From Chitinophagaceae bacterium (lineage in GTDB: Bacteria; Bacteroidota; Bacteroidia; Chitinophagales; Chitinophagaceae): a stretch of 64,000 nt of DNA. The translations under genes and the position numbers were made by a program. How positions within the stretch are numbered: position 1 is the first letter of the stretch; each line of letters opens with the position of its first letter. Of the stretch, positions 1-8,517 are shown one piece after another. Under the pieces are notes generated by a model that saw only the letters and a program-made list of their open reading frames with translations, ran no database searches and was not told the DNA's origin. The stretch spans positions 248,001-312,000 of the forward strand of contig JADJTY010000003.1 in assembly GCA_016710935.1 (NCBI GenBank), given 5' to 3'.

Positions 1-2805
1 TAAAGCCAGCGAATCTTTCACATCCAGTGCCATATAAATGGCAGAATCTATAAAGAGCTCTTTATGCAGCAGCGGAAACCAGGCAATGGAATCCATGTAC
101 GGGAGACGTGCAGTATTGGGTGCATATTGGTACAACAGGATTCCCAGGCGGTAAGCCCAATCACCATTTTCCGGAAACCTGTCGATCATTCTCCTGTAAA
201 ATTCATTCAGTTCCTGGTCAGATTGTTTTAAAGACTCGATTGAATATTGCTTTATCGTTTCTTCCGTCTCAGGATAGCGCCCCTGTTTTTCCAATAACTG
301 CCAAAGTTTTACATAAGCCGGAGTTTTTTCGCCCCCGGCCATTTCTATGGTGTTTGGGTCATATGTTTCATTCCCATCCTCATCGTTTTGTACCTGGCTT
401 TCAAACAGGGTTATCTTCCTGAAATACATTTCCGCCTCTTCAACATGCTTCCAGTTTTCGTAAAGCGTACCCAAAAAATAATAATCATTAACCTGGTGAT
501 AGAATTTGTCTTTGAAAAATCTTTCAAAACAATCATGATCGTAATTGTATTTTTTTGAGCTGATCACGGAATCAACATACCGGTCAAATTGTTTTTTATT
601 TTTTGAATTGGTTGCTGCCAGTTTAAACATCACTTCGGCTTCTTCCCATTTTTGCTGATCGTAATAAGCCTTGCCCAGGTAATGATATACCAGGGGGTTT
701 GTTTTATCTATCCCCACCACTTTCCTTAATATGCGTATGGCGTTGGCATATTTTTTTTTCTGGTATTCCTGCACGCCCCAGGTAAAAAAGGCAAAAACAT
801 CCGTTGGATCAAGTTTGGAGCTGTCGATATCACAGGATATAAAGGTGAACGGAGTAAAGGCTTCAATATAGGTCCCCGGTTCCCATGCATTACCTTTAAA
901 ATGATATCCTTTTTTACGCAGGTCGGCTTCATAAAAAAAGGAATCGGCCTGTGCATAATCTGCGGTATTCATATAAACGTATCCGAGTCGCTCAAAAGGT
1001 GCAAAGTGCCGTGAATTTATTTCGATGGACCGGCGATAATCTTCTTCAGCAAAAAGCAGGTTGCCTTTCTTTTCATTAATAAAGCCGCGGTTTACACTGA
1101 TGGATTGAAGATCTTTTTGCAGGCTGTCTGCTATGTCAGCAAAGGCCAATGCTTTATCATAATTTTTACCGGCAATGTACAGGCCGCTTAAATTAGATTG
1201 CGGTATGGCCCATTCCGGCGATAATTGTGTTGCCTTGGTATAAAATTTTTCAGCTTCGCTGTAATTTTTCTTTAACTGGTAAAGCACACCAAGTTCATTA
1301 TAAATATAAGCGGCATATTCTTCCAAAGCGAGTGCTTTCTTTTGTTCGGCCAGTGCCTGTTCAATTAAGGGCGCCGGGTTTTCAGTGAGTGGAATTTTTA
1401 AACGCAGTGCCAGACCCGAGAAATAATGTAAAAAAACTTCCGCTTTTGTGTTGTAATATTTATCCGGCTGTGATAATTTAAAAGCCACTGCAAACATCCT
1501 CGTATATACATCATAGCCATTGTTATTGCTGTTATAATACCTGCGGCGTTCCAGTTCAGCTTCATCGCCACGTATATAACTGGCAATCACGTTTTGCCCG
1601 ATATCCAAAAAAGCACTTGCAATGTCTAAATTAAACCTGGCCAGTTTTTCCTTATCGCTCTTTAATGCTTTTTCAAGTTCAAGTAATTTGCTTTTACCCG
1701 TTTCGGTAATGGGTGAGTTTTTAAGAAAATTCAGTACGGTAAAGGCAATGGCTTCTGTTGCAAGTGTATTTAATGCCAGGCTGTCTGTTATCCCTTCAAG
1801 GTTTTGTTTTTTTAATAATGAAAAAAAATAATCAGCCGGTTCAGCGGCTTCTTCAGCACCGGCTCCCGGCATTAAACTCATCACCTTCACCTGCGTCATA
1901 GAATCTTTTTTAACCTGGTCCCGGATCCTTCCCGCTTCCGCTTCCACCACGGTTGCCAGGGGATAATCTTCATCAAATTTTATTACCGGGGTTTGCACAT
2001 CGCCACCGTTTTTAAGTACCAGGTCTGAAGCCATGGAAGTTTCCATGTAATTTTTAAGTTCGCCCACACTTACCACCCGGTCTTTGTTGTTATCAGCTAG
2101 GCCGCCCTGCAGGCCATTAACCAGGTAATAAGAAAAAACGCCTCTTCCCCCACCCCAGTCTGCTTTTTCGTTTGATAGCTCATCGGGTTTGCAGGATGCC
2201 ATCCTGATCTCATTTTTCTTTTTCAGCATCAACTGTTCGCCTACAAAAAGATTGCCTTTGAATTTATTACCTGTCATGGTACCCGAATGACAGGCATCGG
2301 TAATAACAATCACTTTTGCCTTTGTTTGTGCAGACAGGGTATTTACAATATCATTCAGGTAGTCGATACTTAAACCCATATTTATAAAAGCAACGGAAGG
2401 TGTATTGTAACAGATGAGGTAACCGTTTTTGCTCATGGTCACATTTTCCACTTCGCCATGTCCGCTGAAATAAAAATATACCTTGTCATTTTCTTTGCAG
2501 TTGTTCATCACCCAGCGGATGGCTTTATCTACTTCACCGATGGTGGCTGCAGAATCGGTTAGCAGTTTAATATGTTGTTTGGGAACAGAACCACCCGATG
2601 CCGACATCAAAAAATCGGCAAATACAACAGCATCCCGGTTTGAAAAAGAGAGTTTGCGTATATCAGGATCCTGGTAATCGGAAATGCCAATTACAATGGC
2701 ATAGGTATTTGCGCCGGAAACAGCGGGCGCATCATTCAATAATGGCTGTGCATGCGCAAAGAAGAAAAGAAACAACAAGCCCGGCGGCAAAAAAAGATAT
2801 TTCAT
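1..2805 (-). CDS. Caspase-family (peptidase C14) protein with TPR repeats, 3' end beyond the window
   Basis: This open frame runs from an ATG at 2805 without a stop to base 1, giving 935 residues; the C-terminus lies outside. An N-terminal signal peptide (hydrophobic run ending HAQ, about residues 1-20) implies export. A caspase-like p20 domain follows: GISDY near residue 40, catalytic His116 in FSGHGE and catalytic Cys172 in DACHSG. From about residue 400 the sequence turns into TPR-like helical repeats (ALxxxxxYxxAxxxYxxA spacing). Bacterial caspase homologues (orthocaspases) are arginine- or lysine-directed cysteine proteases, some linked to cell death or stress. The substrate here is unknown and the TPR array probably binds partners. 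The gene is divergent from the cassette at 3 kb. Domain call confident, role open. Confidence 0.9.
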   Translation of the reverse strand, partial: MKYLFLPPGLLFLFFFAHAQPLLNDAPAVSGANTYAIVIGISDYQDPDIRKLSFSNRDAVVFADFLMSASGGSVPKQHIKLLTDSAATIGEVDKAIRWVMNNCKENDKVYFYFSGHGEVENVTMSKNGYLICYNTPSVAFINMGLSIDYLNDIVNTLSAQTKAKVIVITDACHSGTMTGNKFKGNLFVGEQLMLKKKNEIRMASCKPDELSNEKADWGGGRGVFSYYLVNGLQGGLADNNKDRVVSVGELKNYMETSMASDLVLKNGGDVQTPVIKFDEDYPLATVVEAEAGRIRDQVKKDSMTQVKVMSLMPGAGAEEAAEPADYFFSLLKKQNLEGITDSLALNTLATEAIAFTVLNFLKNSPITETGKSKLLELEKALKSDKEKLARFNLDIASAFLDIGQNVIASYIRGDEAELERRRYYNSNNNGYDVYTRMFAVAFKLSQPDKYYNTKAEVFLHYFSGLALRLKIPLTENPAPLIEQALAEQKKALALEEYAAYIYNELGVLYQLKKNYSEAEKFYTKATQLSPEWAIPQSNLSGLYIAGKNYDKALAFADIADSLQKDLQSISVNRGFINEKKGNLLFAEEDYRRSIEINSRHFAPFERLGYVYMNTADYAQADSFFYEADLRKKGYHFKGNAWEPGTYIEAFTPFTFISCDIDSSKLDPTDVFAFFTWGVQEYQKKKYANAIRILRKVVGIDKTNPLVYHYLGKAYYDQQKWEEAEVMFKLAATNSKNKKQFDRYVDSVISSKKYNYDHDCFERFFKDKFYHQVNDYYFLGTLYENWKHVEEAEMYFRKITLFESQVQNDEDGNETYDPNTIEMAGGEKTPAYVKLWQLLEKQGRYPETEETIKQYSIESLKQSDQELNEFYRRMIDRFPENGDWAYRLGILLYQYAPNTARLPYMDSIAWFPLLHKELFIDSAIYMALDVKDSLAL

Positions 2806-2864
2806 CTGTTGCGGCAAATTTTTGTAAAAGATACTCAAAAAACTCTATTTATAATTACGAAATG

Positions 2865-2880
2865 CCTGGGATAGCCCAGG
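2865..2880 (-). promoter_or_regulatory. Palindrome upstream of the caspase gene
   Basis: CCTGGG-N4-CCCAGG lies 60 bp before the caspase start. Read on the minus strand the wider site is AATACCCTGGG-N4-CCCAGGCATT, so its outer half resembles the AATACC palindromes before the two MORN genes (3810 and 34722). A near-consensus -7 box (TATCTTTT, bases 2826-2833 on the minus strand) sits between it and the gene. Operator function is inferred. Confidence 0.4.
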
Positions 2881-2887
2881 GTATTGA

Positions 2888-2917
2888 CGAAAGTTTTTGA
2901 ATTCCAAATAACTTTCG
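2888..2917. repeat. 8-bp inverted repeat with a third half-copy
   Basis: CGAAAGTT (2888-2895) and AACTTTCG (2910-2917) form a perfect inverted repeat with a 14-base spacer. A further direct copy of AACTTTCG occurs at 2983-2990, just before the promoter at 2993. It could be a regulator site in the divergent region or chance in an AT-rich stretch. Confidence 0.3.
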
Positions 2918-2992
2918 CATTTTTTTATAGTAGATTGATTTTTAAACGGTTCAAAAAATAGTAAATTAGGATAGGCATTTAAAACTTTCGCC

Positions 2993-3000
2993 TATTTTTG
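2993..3000 (+). promoter_or_regulatory. Bacteroidota -7 box before the cassette gene
   Basis: TATTTTTG matches TAnnTTTG exactly. It ends one base before the cassette boundary GTTGGGCGC at 3002, so the promoter lies outside the cassette, as an integron-type promoter would. Its final TTG also opens a spurious longer reading frame. No clear -33 TTG is seen. Confidence 0.5.
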
Positions 3001-3042
3001 AGTTGGGCGCAATTAAATCGACACCTAATAATGGTTAGAGTT

Positions 3043-3522
3043 ATGAAATCAATAATTTCGATATTGATCCTATTATCACCTTTTCAATTATCTGCTCAAA
3101 TTGGGAGTATTGACAATAAAATCTCTAAGGCGGATTCAGTTATATTAATTAGTCACAAAATTACAAGGGAATTTGAAGTTACGCCTGAAGGGAAAAGTAA
3201 AAGTGCGCCTACGTTCTTATTGAATAAAGATGTCAATCCTAAAATAATACTTTCGAGAAAGCTTCTTATAGACAAACAAGAGTTAATAGACTTACTTCAC
3301 TTAGGCGACGGAACATATAAGCATACTTCTGCCACTTGTGATGAACCTCGGAATTCGATTCTCATTTATTTCAAGGGTAAGCTTTCCTATATTGATATTT
3401 GCTTCCAATGTCAGCGAATCCATACTTCAGATGATTTAAAAACATTAGTTTTTTTTGACCAAAGAAAATATGAAAAAGTTGAAGCTCTGTTCAAGTCGTT
3501 TAACTTGATCGTAAATAACTAA
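3043..3522 (+). CDS. Secreted cassette protein of unknown function
   Basis: The protein is about 159 residues with a clear signal peptide (MKSIISILILL to LSAQ). I chose the ATG at 3043 because the signal peptide starts there; an in-frame ATG at 3031 would add four residues, and the TTG at 2998 overlaps the promoter box. The mature part has a conserved-looking C-terminal block: Cys-Asp-Glu-Pro, a hydrophobic strand, then IDICFQCQ with a CxxC-like pair, suggesting a small disulfide- or metal-containing fold. I recognise no named family. It is the only gene in the cassette and its stop lies two bases before the 3' site. Base composition is close to its neighbours. Confidence 0.75.
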   Translation: MKSIISILILLSPFQLSAQIGSIDNKISKADSVILISHKITREFEVTPEGKSKSAPTFLLNKDVNPKIILSRKLLIDKQELIDLLHLGDGTYKHTSATCDEPRNSILIYFKGKLSYIDICFQCQRIHTSDDLKTLVFFDQRKYEKVEALFKSFNLIVNN

Positions 3523-3524
3523 CT

Positions 3525-3763
3525 GCGCCCAACATGGGTTTCCCGCAATTTGGGCATGACCAGGTAACTTCAGCTTCGGTTCGTTACCAATCATCAGCTA
3601 TGGGGGTTGACCGTTTATTAATTCGCCTGCGCAGTTTGCTACGCTCGTAGGGCACAGGCTTAGTTTGGTTTTATCAATAAAGTTTACGTTCTTTAATTAG
3701 CATCGTCAACGGGGCTGACACAGCAACGAATACCCAAACTGCGGAAAGCCCCGGGCGTTGGCT
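3525..3763 (+). repeat. attC-like folded site at the 3' end of the cassette
   Basis: The outer arms pair imperfectly over about 30 bases: GCCCAAC with GTTGGC (3757-3762), GGGTTTCC (3536-3543) with GGAAAGCCC, and CGCAATTTGGG (3544-3554) with CCCAAACTGCG (3733-3743, one mismatch). The interior holds further hairpins, for example GGTAAC...GTTACC (3562-3588) and CTACG...CGTAG near 3640. The left box fits RYYYAAC exactly; the right box GTTGGCT deviates from GTTRRRY at one base. At about 240 bases it is longer than usual attC sites. Confidence 0.5.
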
Positions 3764-3809
3764 GATATTCCCGTTCATCGCAAAGGTGCCTTTTATTATG
3801 TTTTAAGAA

Positions 3810-3829
3810 AATACCCTCCGTAGGGTATT
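3810..3829 (+). promoter_or_regulatory. Palindromic operator candidate before MORN gene 1
   Basis: Perfect palindrome AATACCCT-N4-AGGGTATT with spacer CCGT, ending 42 bases before the TTG start at 3872. A weak -7-like TACTTTAT lies at 3852-3859. The second MORN gene carries an almost identical palindrome in the same place (34722-34747). Confidence 0.5.
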
Positions 3830-3871
3830 AGTTCTTCCAGTTAAACTACCTTACTTTATTAAAACGCTGTT

Positions 3872-5356
3872 TTGCAAAAATTAACTTTGATATTTATAAG
3901 CTCTCTTTTCATCCATGCTTCTTTTGCACAATCCTATTTAGAGCCTTTGAATAAGCTGAAAAAATTTTTGCAAACCGGTGGGAATTTTTTTGTGAAGGAT
4001 ATTGAAATAAAAGACGGGGATTTGTATATATATGAGACATTTGAGGGGAAATATTATAAAGTTAATTTAAAAAAAATGGGAGAAACCGTTGGGGAGAAAA
4101 GTACATCCCGGGTTATTATGCGATGTATAGATGGTGCCAACTGTGTTTACTCTTCCAACATTAAATCAAAAAAAAATTTTTTAGATTTTTATGCCCCGGG
4201 CGATTTGGTCAGAAATGAATTACCTGCGCTCTTCAATGATTTTATCACCAGTTATGATAAAGAATTTGGGATTACTCCGCCGTTAATTCATGATCCGAAG
4301 GGATGCTTTTCGGGTGATTGTGTAAATGGTTACGGGAAATTTATTAATGCCGACAGTACAATCTATTCCGGCAACTGGAAAAACGGAAAACGGGAAGGCG
4401 GGGGTAGCCTAACAAAAAAGGATAAATCAATATTGTATGGTAATTGGGTAAATGATGAATTTATGGGTAAAGGAACAATTATATACCCGAATAAAGAGAG
4501 ATACGAAGGAGAAATTAACAATGAACTGCCAAACGGTAATGGCGTTTTTTTTTATGAAAATTTTAATTATAAAGATAAAACCACGCTGACGGGAAATTTT
4601 ATAAATGGAAAGATAGACGGGCCCGGAGCGTACTATAATCTGATACTGGATACAAAATATGAAAAGATGCAGGAATCGTATGTAGGGAATTATAAAGACG
4701 GCCTGTATGACGGATTTGGCATCTATAATAAAATATCTCATTTTCCAAAAGCACAAAAAAAAGGAATGGATGATACGGTACGTTATGAAGGCAGCTGGAA
4801 AAACGGTAAGAAAGAAGGGACAGGTACCTACCTTAATAACCATGTTTACGAGGCAGAAGAATATGCCGGTGAATGGAAAAATGGATTAAAAAACGGTAAG
4901 GGAATTTGCTATTACAAAATATACGACGGCAATCTGAAAGTTGGAACAATGAAAGCTGGAAACACATTTAATGGCGAATGGCTTAATGGAAATGAACATA
5001 TCGGAAAGTTGACGACCAATACCGGTTTTGTGCTCTACGACGGCGGCCAAAAAGAACGGGATGAATATTGGGCAGAAATAAAAAAGATATCAGATCAAAA
5101 CAGCAAGTGGCGGGATGAAGAATGGGAAAAAGGAAGAAAAGAGCGGGAGGAAAGAGCAGAAAAAAATGCTAAAAATGCCGCAGCCTGTGTCTGTAGTAAA
5201 TGTGGCGGCAGCGGTACCATGTCCATCCGGTCTGCCAAAATATGGTACTCAGATGTATACGAGAATGGAAAAAAAGTGGGCACTGCAACTAATACAGGCT
5301 GGGAATATGAAGACATTAAATGTACCCGGTGTTTGGGTACAGGAAAATGTAAATAG
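3872..5356 (+). CDS. Secreted MORN-repeat protein with C-terminal CxxCxGxG motifs
   Basis: The protein is 494 residues. TTG at 3872 is the only plausible start: an in-frame stop lies at 3860 and a good signal peptide (MQKLTLIF to SFAQ) follows. After an unrecognised N-terminal part a Cys-rich junction (CFSGDCVNGYG) opens a series of MORN repeats (YSGNWKNGKREG type) over about residues 145-400, then a charged helix rich in Glu, Lys and Arg. The end carries two DnaJ-type half zinc motifs, CSKCGGSG (441-448) and CTRCLGTG (484-491), enough for one Zn site. MORN repeats form extended beta sheets that bind lipids or proteins. The same architecture recurs at 34797-36494. Function unknown. Confidence 0.85.
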   Translation: MQKLTLIFISSLFIHASFAQSYLEPLNKLKKFLQTGGNFFVKDIEIKDGDLYIYETFEGKYYKVNLKKMGETVGEKSTSRVIMRCIDGANCVYSSNIKSKKNFLDFYAPGDLVRNELPALFNDFITSYDKEFGITPPLIHDPKGCFSGDCVNGYGKFINADSTIYSGNWKNGKREGGGSLTKKDKSILYGNWVNDEFMGKGTIIYPNKERYEGEINNELPNGNGVFFYENFNYKDKTTLTGNFINGKIDGPGAYYNLILDTKYEKMQESYVGNYKDGLYDGFGIYNKISHFPKAQKKGMDDTVRYEGSWKNGKKEGTGTYLNNHVYEAEEYAGEWKNGLKNGKGICYYKIYDGNLKVGTMKAGNTFNGEWLNGNEHIGKLTTNTGFVLYDGGQKERDEYWAEIKKISDQNSKWRDEEWEKGRKEREERAEKNAKNAAACVCSKCGGSGTMSIRSAKIWYSDVYENGKKVGTATNTGWEYEDIKCTRCLGTGKCK

Positions 5357-5496
5357 CCGAATATTAAATTCCAATACAGCAGCCAACAAAAGGGCTTTGT
5401 GGGGCATGATTGCTATGGAAAAAACAATCATCGGCAGTGTGTCTAGTCCTGGAACAGGTTAATTACAAAATTCCACCACCCGCAAAGTTCTTCCCG

Positions 5497-8247
5497 TTAC
5501 TGCGTATAAAGCTGATTAAACAACAACTTAAACGTTCCCCATGCCTGCGCCCTGAAAGTGATCTCCGGTGTAAACGCAAATAATTTTCCTTTACCAACAA
5601 CGGCTTCAAAAGCGGTAATGCCATTCTTTAAATAGGCTTCTCCCCAACTCCAGCCACTGCGTAAAATCTTATCATTGCCAAACCAGGCCAGTGGCTTAAC
5701 TATGCCTCTGCTTACCGCATCGGGGTGTAATTTAAAAACCGGGCTGTTGTCAAAATAAATGTCTGTTAGTTTCTTGGATCCCGATGTTGTTGCCTGGTTA
5801 TGATCTACCATCATTTGTAAAATACTTCCGGGCGTATAATATTTGTCGCGGCCCAATGTTTTTTCTTCTCCGTTCACAATTTCAACCATGGCATTGCTAA
5901 CCGGTAATTTTAAATGATAGGCCAGTTGTGTGCTGCTGCCAATAGTAACAATATTGCCACCCGCTTCCATAAATAATTTTAATTGTGGAATTGATCTGGC
6001 TGCCGTAATGCGGCCAAGCCTGTTCCGGTATTCGGCCGGGATGCTATCGGGGTTGGGGTTGTTGAATCCGAAACCTGCAGGTGGATTGCTGCCAACAGCA
6101 GGTATTGCCCCGCCCACAAATACGATCACATCATATTTAGATCTCAGGTTGCCGGTATCAATATCTTTTGCGTATATCACATCAAAAGTATAATCAAATT
6201 TTTCCAGTATCAAGCGTGTCCAGCCCGAAGGCATGGAGCCACCGTAGGTATCCCACAAGGCAACCCTGGCCTTTTTTATTTTGGTTAATGCAGTTGGTTT
6301 TTGGTTTGATGCGATGAACTGTACATTATTTTCTGCTGCTATTTTATCAACAATGGCTTTTGTTTTAGCACCTGCAGGGATATAAAAAGAACCGGAACTA
6401 TAGGCTGATTCACCGGTAACATTACCCATCCTGTACACATCTGCACCGTTATTTAATAAATTATTCACCGCTTTATAAGATTGATTTACCCTTGCATCCA
6501 ACACATAACCCATTGCGGAATTATTTACGGCTGCACCGGAAAGCTTTATTACCTGGCCAGTTATATTTTTTTCGAAAGGCCCGTCAAAGCCATCCATGAT
6601 GCGGTCGAACTGCACGCCCATTTGATAGGCCAACGTCCAGCCGGCAGCGTCATACGGAGGTACAGGCGGACCACCGGGATACTGAAAATCATTGGGATGA
6701 TCCTGCGGTTCAAACATATCCAGCACATGCGGCCTGAAAGCCTGGTTTGTTTTTACGATGTAAGAATTGGCAGGATATTTTTTTCCGGCAACGGTAAATT
6801 CGGTTGTTGCTTTATGTACAACAATGCCGGTTTTAATTAATGCATTTAAAAATTCTATGGCCGTTGCAAAATCGGGTTGATCGGAAGGGATGATATAGCC
6901 ACGTGGATCTTTAAACGCAATGTTCTTCATCACGCTGTCGTAAAACTTTAGCGGCACGTTGCCGGTATTGGCCCGGCCCGATTCTGCAGCCGGTCTTACT
7001 CTTTTTAAAGAATCCTGGTGCAATTTATCCATGGCCGCAATTTTAGATGGCGACAAGGACCAGGTATCGGTATTACCTTTGTCAATGGAATTTTTTCCCA
7101 TGCGGTAAATATTCATCAGCAGTTCATCACTGTTACGGGATGCATAATTTAAAACGGCATAGTTTAAAGAGACTGAGTAATCAATACTTTGCCTGAACAG
7201 CCACTTCTGCGGTACGATCGGATTGGGTGTAGCAGCATTGGGAATTAAACGGGATGTAACCAACGGTATGGTTGATGGATTGGGGCTTCCCACAATTTCA
7301 GTAAGCAGCCCGATCATGTTGTGAAAATAAGTGGTGGTTCGCAAACCTCCATTGTACCAGGTAGAAAAAACCGAACCGGCTTTACTGGTATATCCCGGTT
7401 TGTTTTCGGCATTTAAACGGTTTTGCATGGCAGCACCCACTGCATCCAGTCCTGTGACAATGAGTGGATCAAAAACATAATTGAATGGATCACGGTAAGG
7501 GGCACCTGCAACAATAGAGCCTGCAGGACCCGCCTGGTGGTGATTGTACATGATCTGTGGTATCCATTCTACAAATAACTGCCTGCCTATATTTTGCGAT
7601 TCTCTCAGGTTAAGCATATAAAAATCGCGGTTATTATCATGCCCTGCATATTTTTCGTAAAGCCTGGGTAAATTAAAAGCGCTCCTTTTTTCAGGTTTGG
7701 GTTCACGCATGTACCAGTTACTCTGCAGCTCCTGTCCATCAGGATTGGCATGCGTCATTAAAATGATCACATCATTTAAAATACGTAGGGTTTCATCATC
7801 CGTTCTGCTCAACAGCTGGTAGGCAGTTTCTATAAGCTGGTGAATACCTACCACTTCATTTGCATGGAGGCCGCCATCGATCCATACAACCGCCTTCCCT
7901 GTTTTTGCATACGCTTTTGCCTGCTCAACCGTTATATCGGCATTGCCCATCTTTTGCGAGATCTGTTTATACTCGTCCAGCTTTTTATGATTTTCGGGCG
8001 ATGTTACGATCAGCATAAACTGATCTCTTCCCTCTTCGGTCTTACCTATAACGGTGTATTTGGCCCTGGCAGATGCCTGCGCAAGCTTTTTAAAATAGGC
8101 TTCGGTTTGTGTAAAATTTGCAAGCTGATAATTATCGCCGATCGTAAAACCAAAATGTTCATTGGTTGTGGGGATGTTTTGGCTGAATGTTGCGCCTGTG
8201 AAAAAACAAATAATAAGTAAAAGAGAAAAGCGTTTCTGATAAAACAT
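5497..8247 (-). CDS. M14-family zinc carboxypeptidase, secreted
   Basis: The protein is 916 residues from the ATG at 8247, chosen because a signal peptide (MFYQKRFSLLLII to TFSQ) starts there; a longer frame to 8337 adds an unlikely extension. The M14 zinc site is visible as H128-A-N-E131 in GGLHANE, followed by HANPDGQE and a further ligand candidate in YNHHQAG, over about residues 45-400. M14 enzymes remove C-terminal residues from peptides. The second half (about 500-916) includes a Rossmann-like stretch (VALWDTYGGSMPSGW) typical of amidotransferase-like domains in large Bacteroidota M14 proteins, probably non-catalytic. Likely periplasmic or secreted peptide scavenging. Its stop faces the end of the MORN gene. 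Confidence 0.9.
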   Translation of the reverse strand: MFYQKRFSLLLIICFFTGATFSQNIPTTNEHFGFTIGDNYQLANFTQTEAYFKKLAQASARAKYTVIGKTEEGRDQFMLIVTSPENHKKLDEYKQISQKMGNADITVEQAKAYAKTGKAVVWIDGGLHANEVVGIHQLIETAYQLLSRTDDETLRILNDVIILMTHANPDGQELQSNWYMREPKPEKRSAFNLPRLYEKYAGHDNNRDFYMLNLRESQNIGRQLFVEWIPQIMYNHHQAGPAGSIVAGAPYRDPFNYVFDPLIVTGLDAVGAAMQNRLNAENKPGYTSKAGSVFSTWYNGGLRTTTYFHNMIGLLTEIVGSPNPSTIPLVTSRLIPNAATPNPIVPQKWLFRQSIDYSVSLNYAVLNYASRNSDELLMNIYRMGKNSIDKGNTDTWSLSPSKIAAMDKLHQDSLKRVRPAAESGRANTGNVPLKFYDSVMKNIAFKDPRGYIIPSDQPDFATAIEFLNALIKTGIVVHKATTEFTVAGKKYPANSYIVKTNQAFRPHVLDMFEPQDHPNDFQYPGGPPVPPYDAAGWTLAYQMGVQFDRIMDGFDGPFEKNITGQVIKLSGAAVNNSAMGYVLDARVNQSYKAVNNLLNNGADVYRMGNVTGESAYSSGSFYIPAGAKTKAIVDKIAAENNVQFIASNQKPTALTKIKKARVALWDTYGGSMPSGWTRLILEKFDYTFDVIYAKDIDTGNLRSKYDVIVFVGGAIPAVGSNPPAGFGFNNPNPDSIPAEYRNRLGRITAARSIPQLKLFMEAGGNIVTIGSSTQLAYHLKLPVSNAMVEIVNGEEKTLGRDKYYTPGSILQMMVDHNQATTSGSKKLTDIYFDNSPVFKLHPDAVSRGIVKPLAWFGNDKILRSGWSWGEAYLKNGITAFEAVVGKGKLFAFTPEITFRAQAWGTFKLLFNQLYTQ

Positions 8248-8517
8248 GGTTTTGGTTTTTTTATGTCTGTAAAATAATCTTTTATTCCAACACATTTTGA
8301 AATAGATACAATAAAATATCTTACATAATTGCTTCATTTATTTTACCCCGCCAATGACAGCTAAAGAGATAGATATTAAAATTAAATTTAAGCACTAAAG
8401 AAACCCGGGGCTTAATTAATAGCGGTATCATTATTGCCTAGTGGCATGGAAGGGGCATAAAATGCACAGTTGCAGGAAATGATTCCTTTATAATACCATC
8501 TTTAAATTTAACCGGCC

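Larger units (their letters stand above)
3002..3763 (+). mobile_element. Integron-like gene cassette without integrase
   Basis: The unit begins with GTTGGGCGC (3002-3010), carries one gene, and just after the stop codon shows GCGCCCAAC (3525-3533), the exact reverse complement of the start. These contain the integron consensus halves GTTRRRY and RYYYAAC. A long folded region follows to 3763 (separate entry). One gene, a short leader and a 3' recombination-like site is the layout of an integron cassette. No tyrosine integrase or second cassette is visible here, so mobility is inferred. Confidence 0.5.

Noticed and set aside
2998..3030. TTG at 2998 as start of the cassette protein
   Set aside because: The TTG is the end of a TATTTTTG promoter box and the extension lacks the signal-peptide pattern; the ATG at 3043 gives a clean signal peptide.
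4427..4843. Minus-strand frame of 138 codons inside MORN gene 1
   Set aside because: Hydrophobic and Phe/Ile-rich because the sense strand is AT-rich MORN repeats; no family pattern.
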